Positions 23,712 through 34,033 of a DNA stretch of 64,000 nucleotides are shown piece by piece (positions within the stretch are counted from its first letter, which is position 1; the number at the start of each line of letters is the position of its first letter). A program made the position numbers and the translations under genes. The DNA lies in assembly GCF_000208745.1 (NCBI RefSeq), contig NC_030852.1:2875402-2939401 (forward strand), in the 5' to 3' direction. Source of the DNA: Theobroma cacao (Eukaryota; Streptophyta; Magnoliopsida; Malvales; Malvaceae). Under the pieces are notes generated by a model. That model was not told the DNA's origin, ran no database searches, and saw nothing but the letters and a program-made list of their open reading frames with translations.

Positions 23712-25657
23712 TCAACCGTTGCTCTCGTTTTCCAACTGGAAAGACCTGGCTCCTAATATGTCCGTCTTCCAAGCCATGTTTCTCGCCTTGTAAGCCACCT
23801 CTCTCATTTGCCAAACCAAGTAATCCATCTGGTCGTGTTTCTCTGTATAAGCTTGTTTGTAAGATTCACCCCACTCTTGAATTCTGGTGCTCTGTTGCTT
23901 GAGGCGTTCATATTCCTGTTGATAAGTCGTCATGACCCCTTCGAGCTCTTCATACTCCTGTCTTAGTAATTGGATGGACTCTTGTTGGAATCACACTTGA
24001 CTTCTTAATCCATCATTGTGCGCTTGAAGTTCATTGCCTTGATTTTCTCTCACTTGTATTTCCCTTTGAAGTTCATTGGTTGTGGCAGAAAACTTATCAT
24101 TCAGGCTCTCACACTTCCCTTCTATTTTTTGGACCTTTTTTCTTTGTTCAATTACCTCTTTTTTCATTTTCTCGCACTCTTTTTGGAGGTCTTCATACCG
24201 TTGCTTCCAACTGGCATTTTCAACTTTGGACTTCTTTCGAGCCAACTCACTTTCGAGCAAAGCATCTTGTGGTTCTGGATCAACTGGGCCACGCAGTGCA
24301 TATTCTTTCGGATATACCACATCCTTAACTCGTTAGTCATGCCATATCTTATATCCGGTAGTCACTTCATCGGTGTATCTCCCTTGATCAACTCAGCTAG
24401 TTTTCTTCCAGGCTTGCACAATATCCTCAATCTTTTTCAGAAAACCCGACTCTCCATAAGCAAACTCCAAAGTATTAAGTCGGTGTGTCATCGGCACAAA
24501 CTGCTCTGACCCAAATTGTCTTCTCACCATAATTGGGGCATAATTGATGGCTCTCCGTGGCCCCATTAACGGTACCCAAGGTTCATTTTCACATTTGTAC
24601 AAGACCGGGTGATGCGGCATCCACGGAGCTCTCCATGTTACTTCCACACTCATGAGTTCCCGAAGTCTAGAGATCCATTGCTCCTTAGTCCTATTTTCTG
24701 GCCATTCACTCTCACAAATTTCTCTGATAGGGGCGGTTTACAGATGAAATGGCTTTATGAACTTATCGACCTTGCATTCAAAGTGACTTACTATCCAGAT
24801 AGAAAGAAGCTGTGCACATCCCATAAATCGTCCTTCCCCTTTTCTTCAACAGTAATTCAATGATCTGAAAGTTTTCGCTAGAATAGAGGGTGAAGGATTG
24901 GCCTTGTTGATGACTTGCTCGAAGAAGTCTATAATTCCGACATCTATATGTCCCAAGACTTTGGAAAGATCACTAGCCCGTAAATTCCCAAGGCCATCAC
25001 AAGCTGTCCTTGCTCGGTGTCCCGATGCTTCATGATATAGCTACGTAGAAAACTCCATGGGATACACTCATTGTCCCCTTTTTTCCTTAGATTTTGATCA
25101 ACTTCCGTCGGGGTAATACCCATTATCTTGGCTAACTTTCACCTATGTCCGGTCTTTTGTCCTCTCTAATATATCTTGTCCAGATTATCAAGATCGATTT
25201 GTAGGAGAGCCGAGTACTCTTCGATTGTGGGGACCATATCCACCTTATTGAACACGAAGCATCTATATGAGGGATCCCAAAATTGCACAATAGCCTTCAA
25301 CAACTGTTCATCTATCTGGACCTTAAGGAGTCGAGCTATATGGCCATATTTCCTATCGAAATTTGCCCGAGTGGTAGCCCCCCACTTATCCCATATGTTG
25401 AGCAAATCGGTGAAGTCGTTCTGTTTAAGATCAAGGTGGACCCCATCAGGTAGTGATGAGAAGTGATCCTTTGACAAGCAATCTCCTTCACTTTGTTGGG
25501 CACTCGCCATATGCGGAGTCACTTCATAAATTCCATCGTAACTTGAGGATGGCCATGATGACTCCATGTATGCAACTGGATCTACTCTGTTAATAGTTGT
25601 CAGGTGACAAATACTTTTCCTATTATGATGCAAATATGCATATGACAAAAAATTCAA
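23712..25657 (-). pseudogene. Ogre ORF1 (DUF7745-like) upstream of gag, broken
   Basis: The N-terminal block (25657-25166) contains LLKAIVQFWDPSYRCFVFN and DMVPTIEEYSALL, a pattern I know from the plant DUF7745-type protein encoded before gag in Ogre-like elements. The 24653-24393 block has RAPWMPHHPVLYKC and GPRRAINYAP. The end (24320-23712) is a long Lys/Glu-rich coiled coil. In-frame stops occur at several points between the blocks. The function of this ORF is unknown. Its place between the PBS leader and gag supports the Ogre assignment. Confidence 0.8.
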
Positions 25658-26294
25658 GTTAGCACTATAAACAAGAATTTCAAAAGATGAACGAAAGTAA
25701 TTAATAACCTGATACCTTTATTACTCGCGGAGAAGAATTTAGAACAAGGGGATTATGAAAATTCCTTCATGTGTACCTAGTTAAAAGGTATATTCTCACG
25801 GGTGAAGCTCTACTTAAGCAAAGGTGACTCTCGGTATTTTACATGCTGAGTTTGGGTTGAAATGGAGCTAAAGGTTCTCAAATCGCTCCTCACTATCATC
25901 CACATGGACTAGTAAGGCACCTCGGTCCTCACCCATTACAGGCTTCAAACGGACTAGGTTTGATCTGAGTGGGAGTCTTCACTAGCCCATGCGGAGGTTA
26001 TCACCTCACGAGAGCGTAGCTACTTAACTCCCTCCCAATTAAGGACAAAGCTCGGGTAGAAGGCTTATGCATGAATGCAAGATGTGTAGTGTGTGAAAAG
26101 GAATATACTGACCTTGGACCAATAATTTCACATTCCCCTTATCCTAAATTTCCTGCAATTATTAAAAACAATGAAGTAGTAATAAAATAACTGAATGCAT
26201 TAAACAAAAATATGCAAAATTGATGCTAGGGAAAACAACAAATTATTTAAGGCTTAAGATAACTTATGATTAATATATGGCTTGACTCTCGAAA
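25658..26294. other. 5' leader of the Ogre/Tat element
   Basis: Non-coding sequence between the PBS and ORF1 on the minus strand. No believable frame is seen. Confidence 0.6.
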
Positions 26295-26312
26295 TCCCCA
26301 GTGAAGTTGCCA
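26295..26312 (-). other. Primer-binding site, tRNA-Arg type
   Basis: The minus strand reads TGGCAACTTCACTGGGGA two bases after the 5' LTR ends. It resembles TGGCGACTCCACTGGGGA, the site complementary to a plant tRNA-Arg 3' end as I recall it, with two transitions. This tRNA choice is typical of Ogre/Tat elements. Confidence 0.75.
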
Positions 26313-26314
26313 TT

Positions 26315-28691
26315 TGTCGTAACGTGCAGGTCCGGGAACCCGTTCGCCAGACGCGGGCGAAAATTAAATGGTTTAGGAGTCGCCACCAATCTTTTTTATC
26401 TAGGTGTGATTGGTCATCTATTAATCTGATTCTAATCGACGAAGTCCTAAATTAATTTTAGGTTCGTCGAAAGAACGAGAACTGGTCCACATTTTTAGAG
26501 ATGGGTTCAGGAGTGCGGTTACGCACGGAGAAGGGTTAGCACCTCCGTGACGTCCGTTCCACGAACGGTACCATTTAATCTTATGTTATCTTAATATAGT
26601 CTTCTCTTAATTTAATCCCTACTTTATTAATTAAATTTTTATTAAATTGACTGACTGAGTTTTTTTATTTGGTTTTACGTATGCGCATGATGCAAGCGTA
26701 AAATGATGTCATGACTTGTTTATTTTAAATAATGGAGTCGGTAATATTTTATCGAAAAATTATTCGAAGACCATCCCAACACTTTGGTGAAGTCTCGAAA
26801 TTCTCCTCACTTAGAGATATCCTCGGAAGAACTCGTCTCTACAAGCTATTCGGGGAAATCTCATCATCGGAATTCTCGCACCATTTGCAAGATAAATGTG
26901 ACGTGCTATGACAGGATAAAATGCTGATGTCTACATGCACGCGTTTATTGAATTAGGTGGTTCATAATTCACCCAACTATGTATTTAAATATTTATCACC
27001 TTGTTTATATACTTAGTATTATTTGTTATTAATCATTTATTATTATGATTTTTTTTAGAGTTTCCTATTTAAATATATATTCTTTAACTAGCATAGTGAA
27101 TTAATAGTCCATCTTATGTATTATTTTCCTTCTTTAATCGAATAAACAATTAATTAAATTAATGGTTAACTTAATTCTAATTAATTAACTACACTAACTT
27201 AGATTTAAATGTAGATTTATTTTTCTCAATATATATATTATTATTTTAGCAACGATTATTTGAGTTAATAGATATTGAAGTTTGGAGTTCGGATTTATCC
27301 CGACGCTTCGGTGAAAATCTGTCTCGAATTTCGCGTTCAAAAAAATCCCACTTAGAAGAGGCAACTCTTTACCTCTCTTAGGTGAAATTTTTCAAAGAAT
27401 CATTTCATTCATATTTTATTTACTTATCATTATTACTATATTTTTTTTATTTAAAAAAAACTAAATCTATTATGAATTTATTTATTTATTTACTTATTAT
27501 ATATATATATGTTCTTCTAAACTATGCATTTTTACCATTATTTTTTATTATTACTATTATTATTTTTTTGATTTTTTTAATATTAAATGTAAGCATTCAT
27601 GATATATATACATATATATAAATAACTTTCCCTACTATATTTTAAATCATGACAACCAAAAATTGTAATTAATTTAATAAAATGGACTAGCTCAAAATTA
27701 ATTGGAATGAGCCCAAACCAAGGAAGATGGGTTACCTTTCTGGGCTTGAATTAGCCCAACTCAATAACCCACAGGAGCCCAAGTCCACTACACCCGGCCT
27801 GCCTCTTGAGGCCCACAAGGCAGAACTCAAAACGCACCGTTTGGTGCTTGTGGAGTCGCTCAAAACAACGCCATTTGGGCCTGGACCTTCCAACTTCTGC
27901 CACTCCACTAAAACGACACCGTTTTGCTCTCCTACCTCTAGGTATAAAAACCCCCTTTTAGCCTTTTCTATTCATTTTCGACTTTCATTTTCTCTCTCTA
28001 ACCGGCTACTCCCTCTGCCTTCTCTCTAAAAAAGAACTTTCCTCTCTTCGCCAACGCCGACGTCCTCCCCTCTCTTCTCCCAAATCTTTCGTCGGCTTCC
28101 TCACACTCTCTCTAACCTCGAAATCCCCATGTTACTCTCCAAAACCCATCAATCGGATCTAGATCTACTCCCTTAAATCGCCTCTGATCGATTTCCCTTC
28201 ACCGATTTCTTCCCTGCGCCGACACCTCCCCTGCGACCGGACCCTCTTCTCTATTCACTGCCAGTCGAACACACTCGCACAGATCAGCTCCCTTCCTTTC
28301 CCCCACTACCCGAACCCCATTTTGTTCAAACACTGATCTTTTGGTCTTTCTTTTTGGATTCTTTTCTGATTGCTTTTTTTGATTTTTTTTTTTTTGTGGC
28401 TAGGTAGCTTGCTGCTGGTAGATTTTGAATTTTTTATCTCTTTGTTCTTTTTGGTGTTGCAGGTGGTGTCCTTAAAAGCCGGGTTGTCCAAAAATTTAGA
28501 CAACCCGGCAATGGGGTTCTGGCACCAAGGAGTTGGTGGCCAGAACCCCATCATGCGTGGTGGTTGGGGAAGGGATGGCTGGGCGTATGCCCAGCCATTC
28601 CCTCTCTTTTTATTTATTTTACTTTATATTTTATTTTATTATAATTTAATTTAATTAATTAATTAATTTATTATTTTTTTAGGTGTCTACA
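26315..28691 (-). repeat. 5' LTR of the Ogre/Tat element
   Basis: It matches 12119-14495 throughout and is bounded by TGTCG on the left and TCTACA on the right. As the upstream LTR on the minus strand it should hold the element's promoter. Its plus-strand TATA-like box (27943-27950) points out of the element to the right. Confidence 0.92.
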
Positions 28692-28893
28692 ATATTTAGT
28701 CACGTAATACCTGTCACGCAACGCTCAACGTATATTCAGTCACGTAATACCTATAAAGAACTCACGCAATGCTCAACAAATATTCAAGCTCCTAATGCCA
28801 AATAAACAAGTAACGATTCCTAATATCCAGTCACACACCATAATATCCAGTGACTCAATGCCTAACAAATATTCACGCATCGCCTATAAACTG
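28692..28893 (+). repeat. Right MULE array, continuation after the retrotransposon
   Basis: It begins with the right ATATT target-site copy (28692-28696) and continues the units seen before 12118 (AGTCACGTAATACC, TCACGCAACGCTCAAC). This shows the array was one block before the Ogre insertion. Confidence 0.85.
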
Positions 28894-29307
28894 ATTGATT
28901 TTGCTACCCCTAGCCAGATTTAAGTTTCCAAACTCATATAATTTACCCATAAACTTTTTCGTTCTATGAATAACCCTAAATAAATGCAATAACCTATAAC
29001 AAATACCTTGATGTCATCTCTGCACTTTGGGATCGTGAGAAAGTTGGCTGCCAACATAGACCTCAATGGCGCTGGAGAGCTGGATGGAGGGATAGCTAAA
29101 TCTAAATCGAGATTTAATTTTGGAATTTTAAGCTAAATGGCGAGAGAGCAGAAAGAAAGAAACCGAGACGCGCCTTCATTTGGTTTAATTGGATTAAAGG
29201 GTATTCTTGTCAAGTCATGTCAAAAATTGGCTAAAAACAGTTAAAATTATAGAAACAGTCAATTTTTAAGTCACCTTACTATGAAGGTCATTTCTCACAA
29301 TTTTCTC
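28894..29307. repeat. Right end of the large MULE
   Basis: The final 110 bp or so, read on the minus strand, begin GAGAAAATTGTGAGAAATGACC. They include TATAATTTTAACTGTTTTTAG and resemble both ends of the small MULE at 31348-32546. The next nine bases, TAATTATTA (29308-29316), also occur at the matching place in intron 1 of copy C (37262-37270). They may therefore be the original target, but the other copy of the duplication was not seen. Confidence 0.6.
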
Positions 29308-31120
29308 TAATTATTAAAACTATTAAATATAAATACTTAAAGCTATTATAAAATAAAAAATATCTTCTTGTTTCAAAATTTCTGTTCAAAACTATAAATT
29401 TTTAAACTAGACAAACTCTTCGTTTTTCTAAAAATAATTAGATAAAATTCATATAATGCATACGTAAATAGTATCTAAAAAATATAGAGGTGTTTATGTA
29501 TTGAGCTTGGCCTACGCATCTCCTTTTTAAAAGTCAAGTACTTGACTTATATAATTTGCCCATGTAGGTTAAAATATAAAAATATCATTTTATAATTTTA
29601 AATTAAAATTATATAAAATTTTATTATGTATCGATAAAATATGATCGGAATAGGCTAAACCAGGCTCAAGCTTAATTTTTTTTTTCAATTTGTTATGTGA
29701 AAAGTAATTATTAATATGAAATAATAGTTCATGAGTAGATATTAATTAATTGAGATACCTTAAATTATATTTGAAACAATGTATATATATAGATATAAAA
29801 GATGAAGCATAGTTGTGTTTTTTGTGCTTTTGCAGTTACATTGCTAAGGAGGAACATACTACTGTATACAATGATGATGTTTACAGCAATTGAAATCTTG
29901 GTTTTCTTTACATTGATTACCAACAGCAGGATTGCTAAAGCACTGCTTTGCATCGCTGCTTTTATGCTTCTTCATCGTTTTAGTATGATTCTGCTGACCA
30001 TCTTCGGCTCCTTTCAACTTGATGAGTTTCTCCAACAATTTCTCTCAAGTCACATTGACAAGTAAGTCGAAATTGGCAGCAATATTATCATATAATGCAA
30101 AAGAATTGCTTCTTCCCTTGATTCATCTTCTAATGATCCTATCAGAAGAAGCATCTCGAAATGCATTGAAATGATCACCATCGTTGAACTGGCGAAACTC
30201 TTTGAACGTGTGAAAGTTTTGACTGCTGGGATCCAACAACATATAAGCAATTTCATGGTTGAAAATGTCTGGGAATTTTATGGGGCAAGGGAAAAACTTG
30301 TGAAAGATGGTCTCCAAGCATATTCCGGCGGAAGGTATTCGAACATATGCAAAGGGTTGCAGCAATTCTGTACCACTATATCTGCAGATCAACTAAAAAC
30401 CTTCTCTGTGGTACGTTAATATGGAATTGCTTAATATATATACCTTCTCAATTCCAAATTCAATGTGTATTTAATTATTTCTTTATACCTTTCAGGTTCT
30501 TACATCTCTCGAGGTGTTGGCATTTATCTGTGTATTTTTCCGTCCTACTAAGATCCTATATGTACGTAATAAGAATATCATATCAAGAGATTAAACTTGT
30601 TTTTCCTTATTTCCTCCAACAGATCTCCTTATATTCCATTGTTCTTGTATCGATTCAGGATATATGTTCCTTCCAACTCTGCTAATATGGCACGAATCTA
30701 CAAGTTCCTACAGAAAGTGGAGAGCTCTCGCCGCCAGCAAGTGAAAGATCAACGTTGGCTTGGGTTTGCTATATGTACTTCTCCAAGTTGTAATCAAACT
30801 ATAAATGGTGACAACATTCCCATGATAATATGCCTATGGTGCTGGGGCTTGGACTTGGGTTTCATAATACTGACATGTATACGAATAAATTCTTATATAT
30901 ACTTTCATGTAAAAATTATTTATTTATATATATAGTGACTACTGCTTTGTTTTAAGGATTCATCAAAATATCTCCTCGTCATTATTTAATTTATTTTTGT
31001 TTTACACTAAAATAATGTTTTAGACTTAGTTGGGAATAAAATAAGTAAATTATACAAGTGATCCTCAGAGTTTAAGGACATAGGTCCTACCATTTTAATT
31101 CTCATAGTTTAGAAAATAAC
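29308..31120 (+). repeat. Segmental duplicate, copy A side
   Basis: From the MULE end to about 31120 the sequence matches 37262 to about 39100 closely, introns and 3' flank included. It begins in intron 1 of the reticulon-like gene and ends about 370 bases past the stop codon. Confidence 0.8.
29836..30744 (+). pseudogene. Reticulon-like gene copy A, exon 1 and promoter missing
   Basis: Exons 2-5 are intact: 29836-30061, 30146-30410, 30496-30565 and 30659-30744. They have the same lengths (226, 265, 70 and 86 nt) and GT-AG sites as copy C. The frame is open to TGA at 30742-30744. The expected protein part has two hydrophobic hairpin-like segments (LLYTMMMFTAIEILVFFTL... and VLTSLEVLAFICVFF) around a polar loop. 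Exon 1 and the promoter found in copies B, C and D are replaced by the MULE end at 29307, so the copy lacks a start codon of its own. At the end of exon 4 the usual ATA-G is GTA-C, giving Arg at the junction but keeping the donor. It may be silent, or transcribed from the transposon side. Confidence 0.75.
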
Positions 31121-31347
31121 TTTTTGGTTCTTTAACTTTTTGGTTCAATAATGGAGTCAAGCTTGAAAATATTAAACTAATAACTTTTTAAATGAAATGA
31201 GCTATGCTTACTGTTAAAGTCCTTTTGCTTCTCCAAATATAATATCTATACATGTTAACTATTTAGAGGGTCTTTTAACACATAAATGAGTTTTAATTTC
31301 TAAATTTGTCACTTAGGTTCAGAAGTAAAGGGAGACAGAGATTTAAT
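31121..31347. other. Spacer, no feature seen
   Basis: AT-rich non-coding DNA between the duplicated block and the small MULE. Confidence 0.4.
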
Positions 31348-32546
31348 GAGAAATTATATTATAATTTAATACGGAGCATTTTTAAAAATAACCCTTAAAG
31401 ATAAAATGTTTTCAAAAATAGCCATTTTTATAATTTTAATTATTTTTAACCAAATTAGACAAAATTACCCTTAATAAAATTACACGTTATTATGTTACAC
31501 GTTATGGACAAAAATATGTTACATGACATGTGCAAAAACATGTGACACGTTATGGTTAGATTGTTACATGCCATGTACAGAAACATGTAACACGTCATGG
31601 ATAGAGACATGTGACACGCCATAGTTACGTTGTTACATGCCATGTACGGAAACATGTGACACGCCATATACAGAAATATATGACATACTATGGTTAGGTT
31701 GTTACACGTCATGTTGAAAAAAATACTGTTGTTACACGCCATGTACAAAAACTTATTACACGTCATGATTAAAAAAGGTTGTTACATGCCATATTGAAAA
31801 AAAAAATATTGTTGTTACACGCCATGTTGAAAAAATATTATTGTTACACGCCATATTCAAAAACATTTTGTTACACTTTAATGTCTAAAATATTATTATT
31901 ACTTACGAACGAAAATTTCAAATCTTCTCAACTCTCACCATTTCTTTTTGTTTTTTTTTTTTACAATTTGACACTGATTAAAGTGTTTCTAACATACTTT
32001 CATAAATCAAAATATAAATTTTCTTATCTAAAGCACCTATTTCAACTAAAAAAAAAAAAAATTCCTTTGAAAATCTAGGTTTGTAAATTTTAATTTTTTG
32101 GGTTTATTGGTGTTTAGGTCCCGAATTTATTCAATTAAAAGCTATTTCAAATATCTGTGATCATTTCTACCGTTTTAGTTTTATCCAAAATACTTAAAAA
32201 TCAAATTTTCCAAATACCCACCCACCCAAGCACATCAAAGCCATTGCTTGGTGTCTTGAAAGCGCAAGAAATAGAAATTTAAAAATGCAGGAGAGAGAAA
32301 TCGGAAGCATAGCAAAAGAATGTCGAAGAAAGAAATCGATAAAATTTGAGAGACTGTGATGGTTAGAGAGAGAAATCAGAAACATAAATGGGAAGAAATT
32401 GTGATGAATGGTTTAATTTATTTGAAATAGTTTTAAGAGCATTTTCATTAAGTTATGGCTAAATATGGCTAAAAACAGTTAAATTTATTTTGATGATTAT
32501 TTTTAAAATGTCCTAATTAAGAAAGACTATTCCTCATAATTTCTTC
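31348..32546. mobile_element. Small non-autonomous MULE (about 1.2 kb)
   Basis: The left end reads GAGAAATTAT..., with GGAGCATTTTTAAAAATAACC about 35 bases in. The right end on the minus strand reads GAAGAAATTATGAGG..., with AGGACATTTTAAAAATAATC at the same place, so the ends are long imperfect inverted repeats. ATTTAAT lies directly outside both ends (31341-31347 and 32547-32553), a probable trace of the 9-bp target duplication. There is no transposase gene. The ends resemble the right end of the large MULE at 29307, so that family probably mobilised it. Confidence 0.65.
31474..31885 (+). repeat. Tandem array of about 24-bp units in the small MULE
   Basis: About 16 units run back to back, each starting TTACACGCCATG or a near variant and then ACAAAAACATG or a longer A/T-rich tail. 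The minus-strand frame over 31766-31455, rich in Met, Ala, Cys and Asn, is a by-product of the repeat. The core ACACGCCATG resembles the TCACGCAATG core of the large MULE's arrays. Confidence 0.85.
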
Positions 32547-32553
32547 ATTTAAT

Positions 32554-33934
32554 ATTGAATTTTATCATTGTACTTATAATTTTAGTAATATATTTTTAAT
32601 TTTATTGATTTTTGGATAAAAAATAACAAAATTGAAATATTTTATGGAATATTTTGTTAATGTAAGAGGCAACTTTCCGTCAATTTTGTTACTTTTATCC
32701 AAAATAGAAAAAATAAAAAACCTAAAGGTGTAAATTGAATAAAATTGAAGTATAGTAACAAAATTCTATATAAAACAATTAGATATATAATATATAATAT
32801 TTTGTATCCAACATTTTTTGCTTTCTTTTACTTCCCAAATAAAAAAAAGTACATGAAAAATGCAAAGCACTTGGAATCTAGCTGTATTACGTAATTCCAA
32901 AGTATAACAAGTGATGTTAGCTCTACATATGTAAGATGCTGATGCTATTCTTCGTTACTCCCTACTTTTATAAATGTGCAGAACATTGGCATCTCTTTTT
33001 TGAGTCAGATTCGGGGTCTGGAATTCTAAAAATGAGTTTATATATTAATTATAATAATATATATATATATATAAATGCCAAAATGAAATATATAGTTATA
33101 TTTTTTAATTTTATTTATTAAATTTCATACTCCAATTTATATATGTATATATAGTTATATCCCTTATTGCATTAATCAATTAAGCCTATTATTTGTTACT
33201 TACATAAAACTGAACTCTTATTTGGACAAAAAATTTTAAGTGAATTAATATTTAATCTTTTACCCAATAAGATGAGATTATCATGTGGCTTTCATGAAAT
33301 GGAATAAATTTCATCACATCGCATGATAGATATGTGTTAAATATAAAAATATAACATTTTTCCTTTTTATTTCTTTTTCATTAATGCCCATATGAAAAAT
33401 AAATTATTTCACATCCTCTAGTCACGTGACAAATTTTATGGCATATCCTTTATTTTTGAAAAAAACGAAGAATATGAGCCTTTTTTTTTTTCTCGCATTT
33501 TATGTACCATTTTCTCCCTGTTCTTGTGTTTCATTTACACTATTGATGAAACAATCCAAAAGCTTTCTTCAATACACTAAACACTATGCAATGCACAAAT
33601 CTTATCTCGGCTTGCAAAGAAGGTTAATTACAGTATTAATTTACATGATATTTTTCATCTAAATATGAGTAGTTCAATTGGTTCTAAATTATAATTTTCT
33701 TAAAAAGATTTCTAAATTGATTATAATTTATAGAAGAAAAGAGAATTAGATTAATCAAGTATGAACATTCTAATAAACACATTCTAAGCAAAATGAGTAA
33801 CAAATAATCAGACTTGTGCAATAAGGACTTGAAGCATGATTCATGTGTTGATATTCTTGCTGAGAAGAGAATGCAATGCTTCTTGCCAATTGAAGAAAGT
33901 TGAATGCCATTCTTTTCTTGTTTGATTAATGTTT
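32554..33934. other. AT-rich intergenic region upstream of copy B
   Basis: No gene or RNA is recognised. A (TA)n tract lies near 33055-33072. Short frames here have no recognisable similarity. Confidence 0.45.
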
Positions 33935-33980
33935 TAGTTCCCTTGGCAGCTAGGTTTGGTACGGTATCTGCCTATAAAGC
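33935..33980 (+). promoter_or_regulatory. Promoter block of reticulon-like copy B
   Basis: TTAGTTCCCTTGGCAGCTA is followed by GCCTATAAAGC, with the TATA box at 33973-33979. Nearly the same block precedes copies C and D. It lies 61 bases before the ATG at 34034. This argues against the upstream in-frame ATG at 33956, which lies before the TATA box. Confidence 0.65.
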
Positions 33981-34033
33981 TGGAGGCTCTGAGATCCTTC
34001 ATCTTTGTAGTTAATAGTTCTCAAAGACTAGCG

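Larger units (their letters stand above)
12119..28691 (-). mobile_element. Full-length Ogre/Tat-type Ty3/Gypsy LTR retrotransposon (16.6 kb)
   Basis: Two LTRs of about 2377 bp (12119-14495 and 26315-28691) both run TG...CA. The element has a 5-bp duplication ATATT, a PBS beside the right LTR and a PPT beside the left LTR, so it is transcribed on the minus strand. The internal order is leader, an extra ORF1, gag, protease, reverse transcriptase, RNase H, a second RNase H, integrase and a 3' region with about ten tandem repeats. The ORF1 before gag, the second RNase H, the arginine-tRNA-type PBS and the repeats in the 3' region all fit the Ogre/Tat lineage. The LTRs differ at 14 positions in about the first 275 bases, so the insertion is not recent. 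Stops and frameshifts in pol make it non-autonomous. Confidence 0.92.
1519..29307. mobile_element. Mutator-like element (MULE) with Ulp1-like and transposase genes, decayed and nested
   Basis: The interval contains pieces expected of a large plant MULE of the kind that carries a Ulp1 protease-like gene beside a MURA-type transposase. These are a Ulp1-like relic (+), a plant-transposon-protein relic (-), a MURA relic (-) and two arrays of CACGC-type repeats in opposite orientation. The right end is placed at 29307 for two reasons. Homology to intron 1 of a neighbouring reticulon-like gene begins immediately after it, and the sequence just inside resembles the ends of a small MULE at 31348-32546. 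The matching left end was not found; 1519 is only where MULE-type sequence becomes recognisable. A 16.6-kb Ogre/Tat retrotransposon (12119-28691) sits inside it. The genes carry stops, frameshifts and lost catalytic residues, so the element is not autonomous. Confidence 0.6.

Noticed and set aside
24018..24509. 163-aa plus-strand frame with hydrophobic stretches
   Set aside because: It is antisense to the coiled-coil part of the Ogre ORF1. Lys/Glu-rich coiled coils often give such hydrophobic shadows.
27727..28029. 100-aa frame conserved in both Ogre LTRs
   Set aside because: LTR copies share any frame by descent. The frame covers the TATA-like box and has no recognisable domain.
31455..31766. 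Cys/Met-rich minus-strand frame with MACHMF-like repeats
   Set aside because: It results from the 24-bp tandem array, since a multiple of three keeps the frame open. No gene signals are present.
33956..34033. Upstream in-frame ATG for copy B
   Set aside because: It lies before the TATA box at 33973, so it is unlikely to be in the mRNA.
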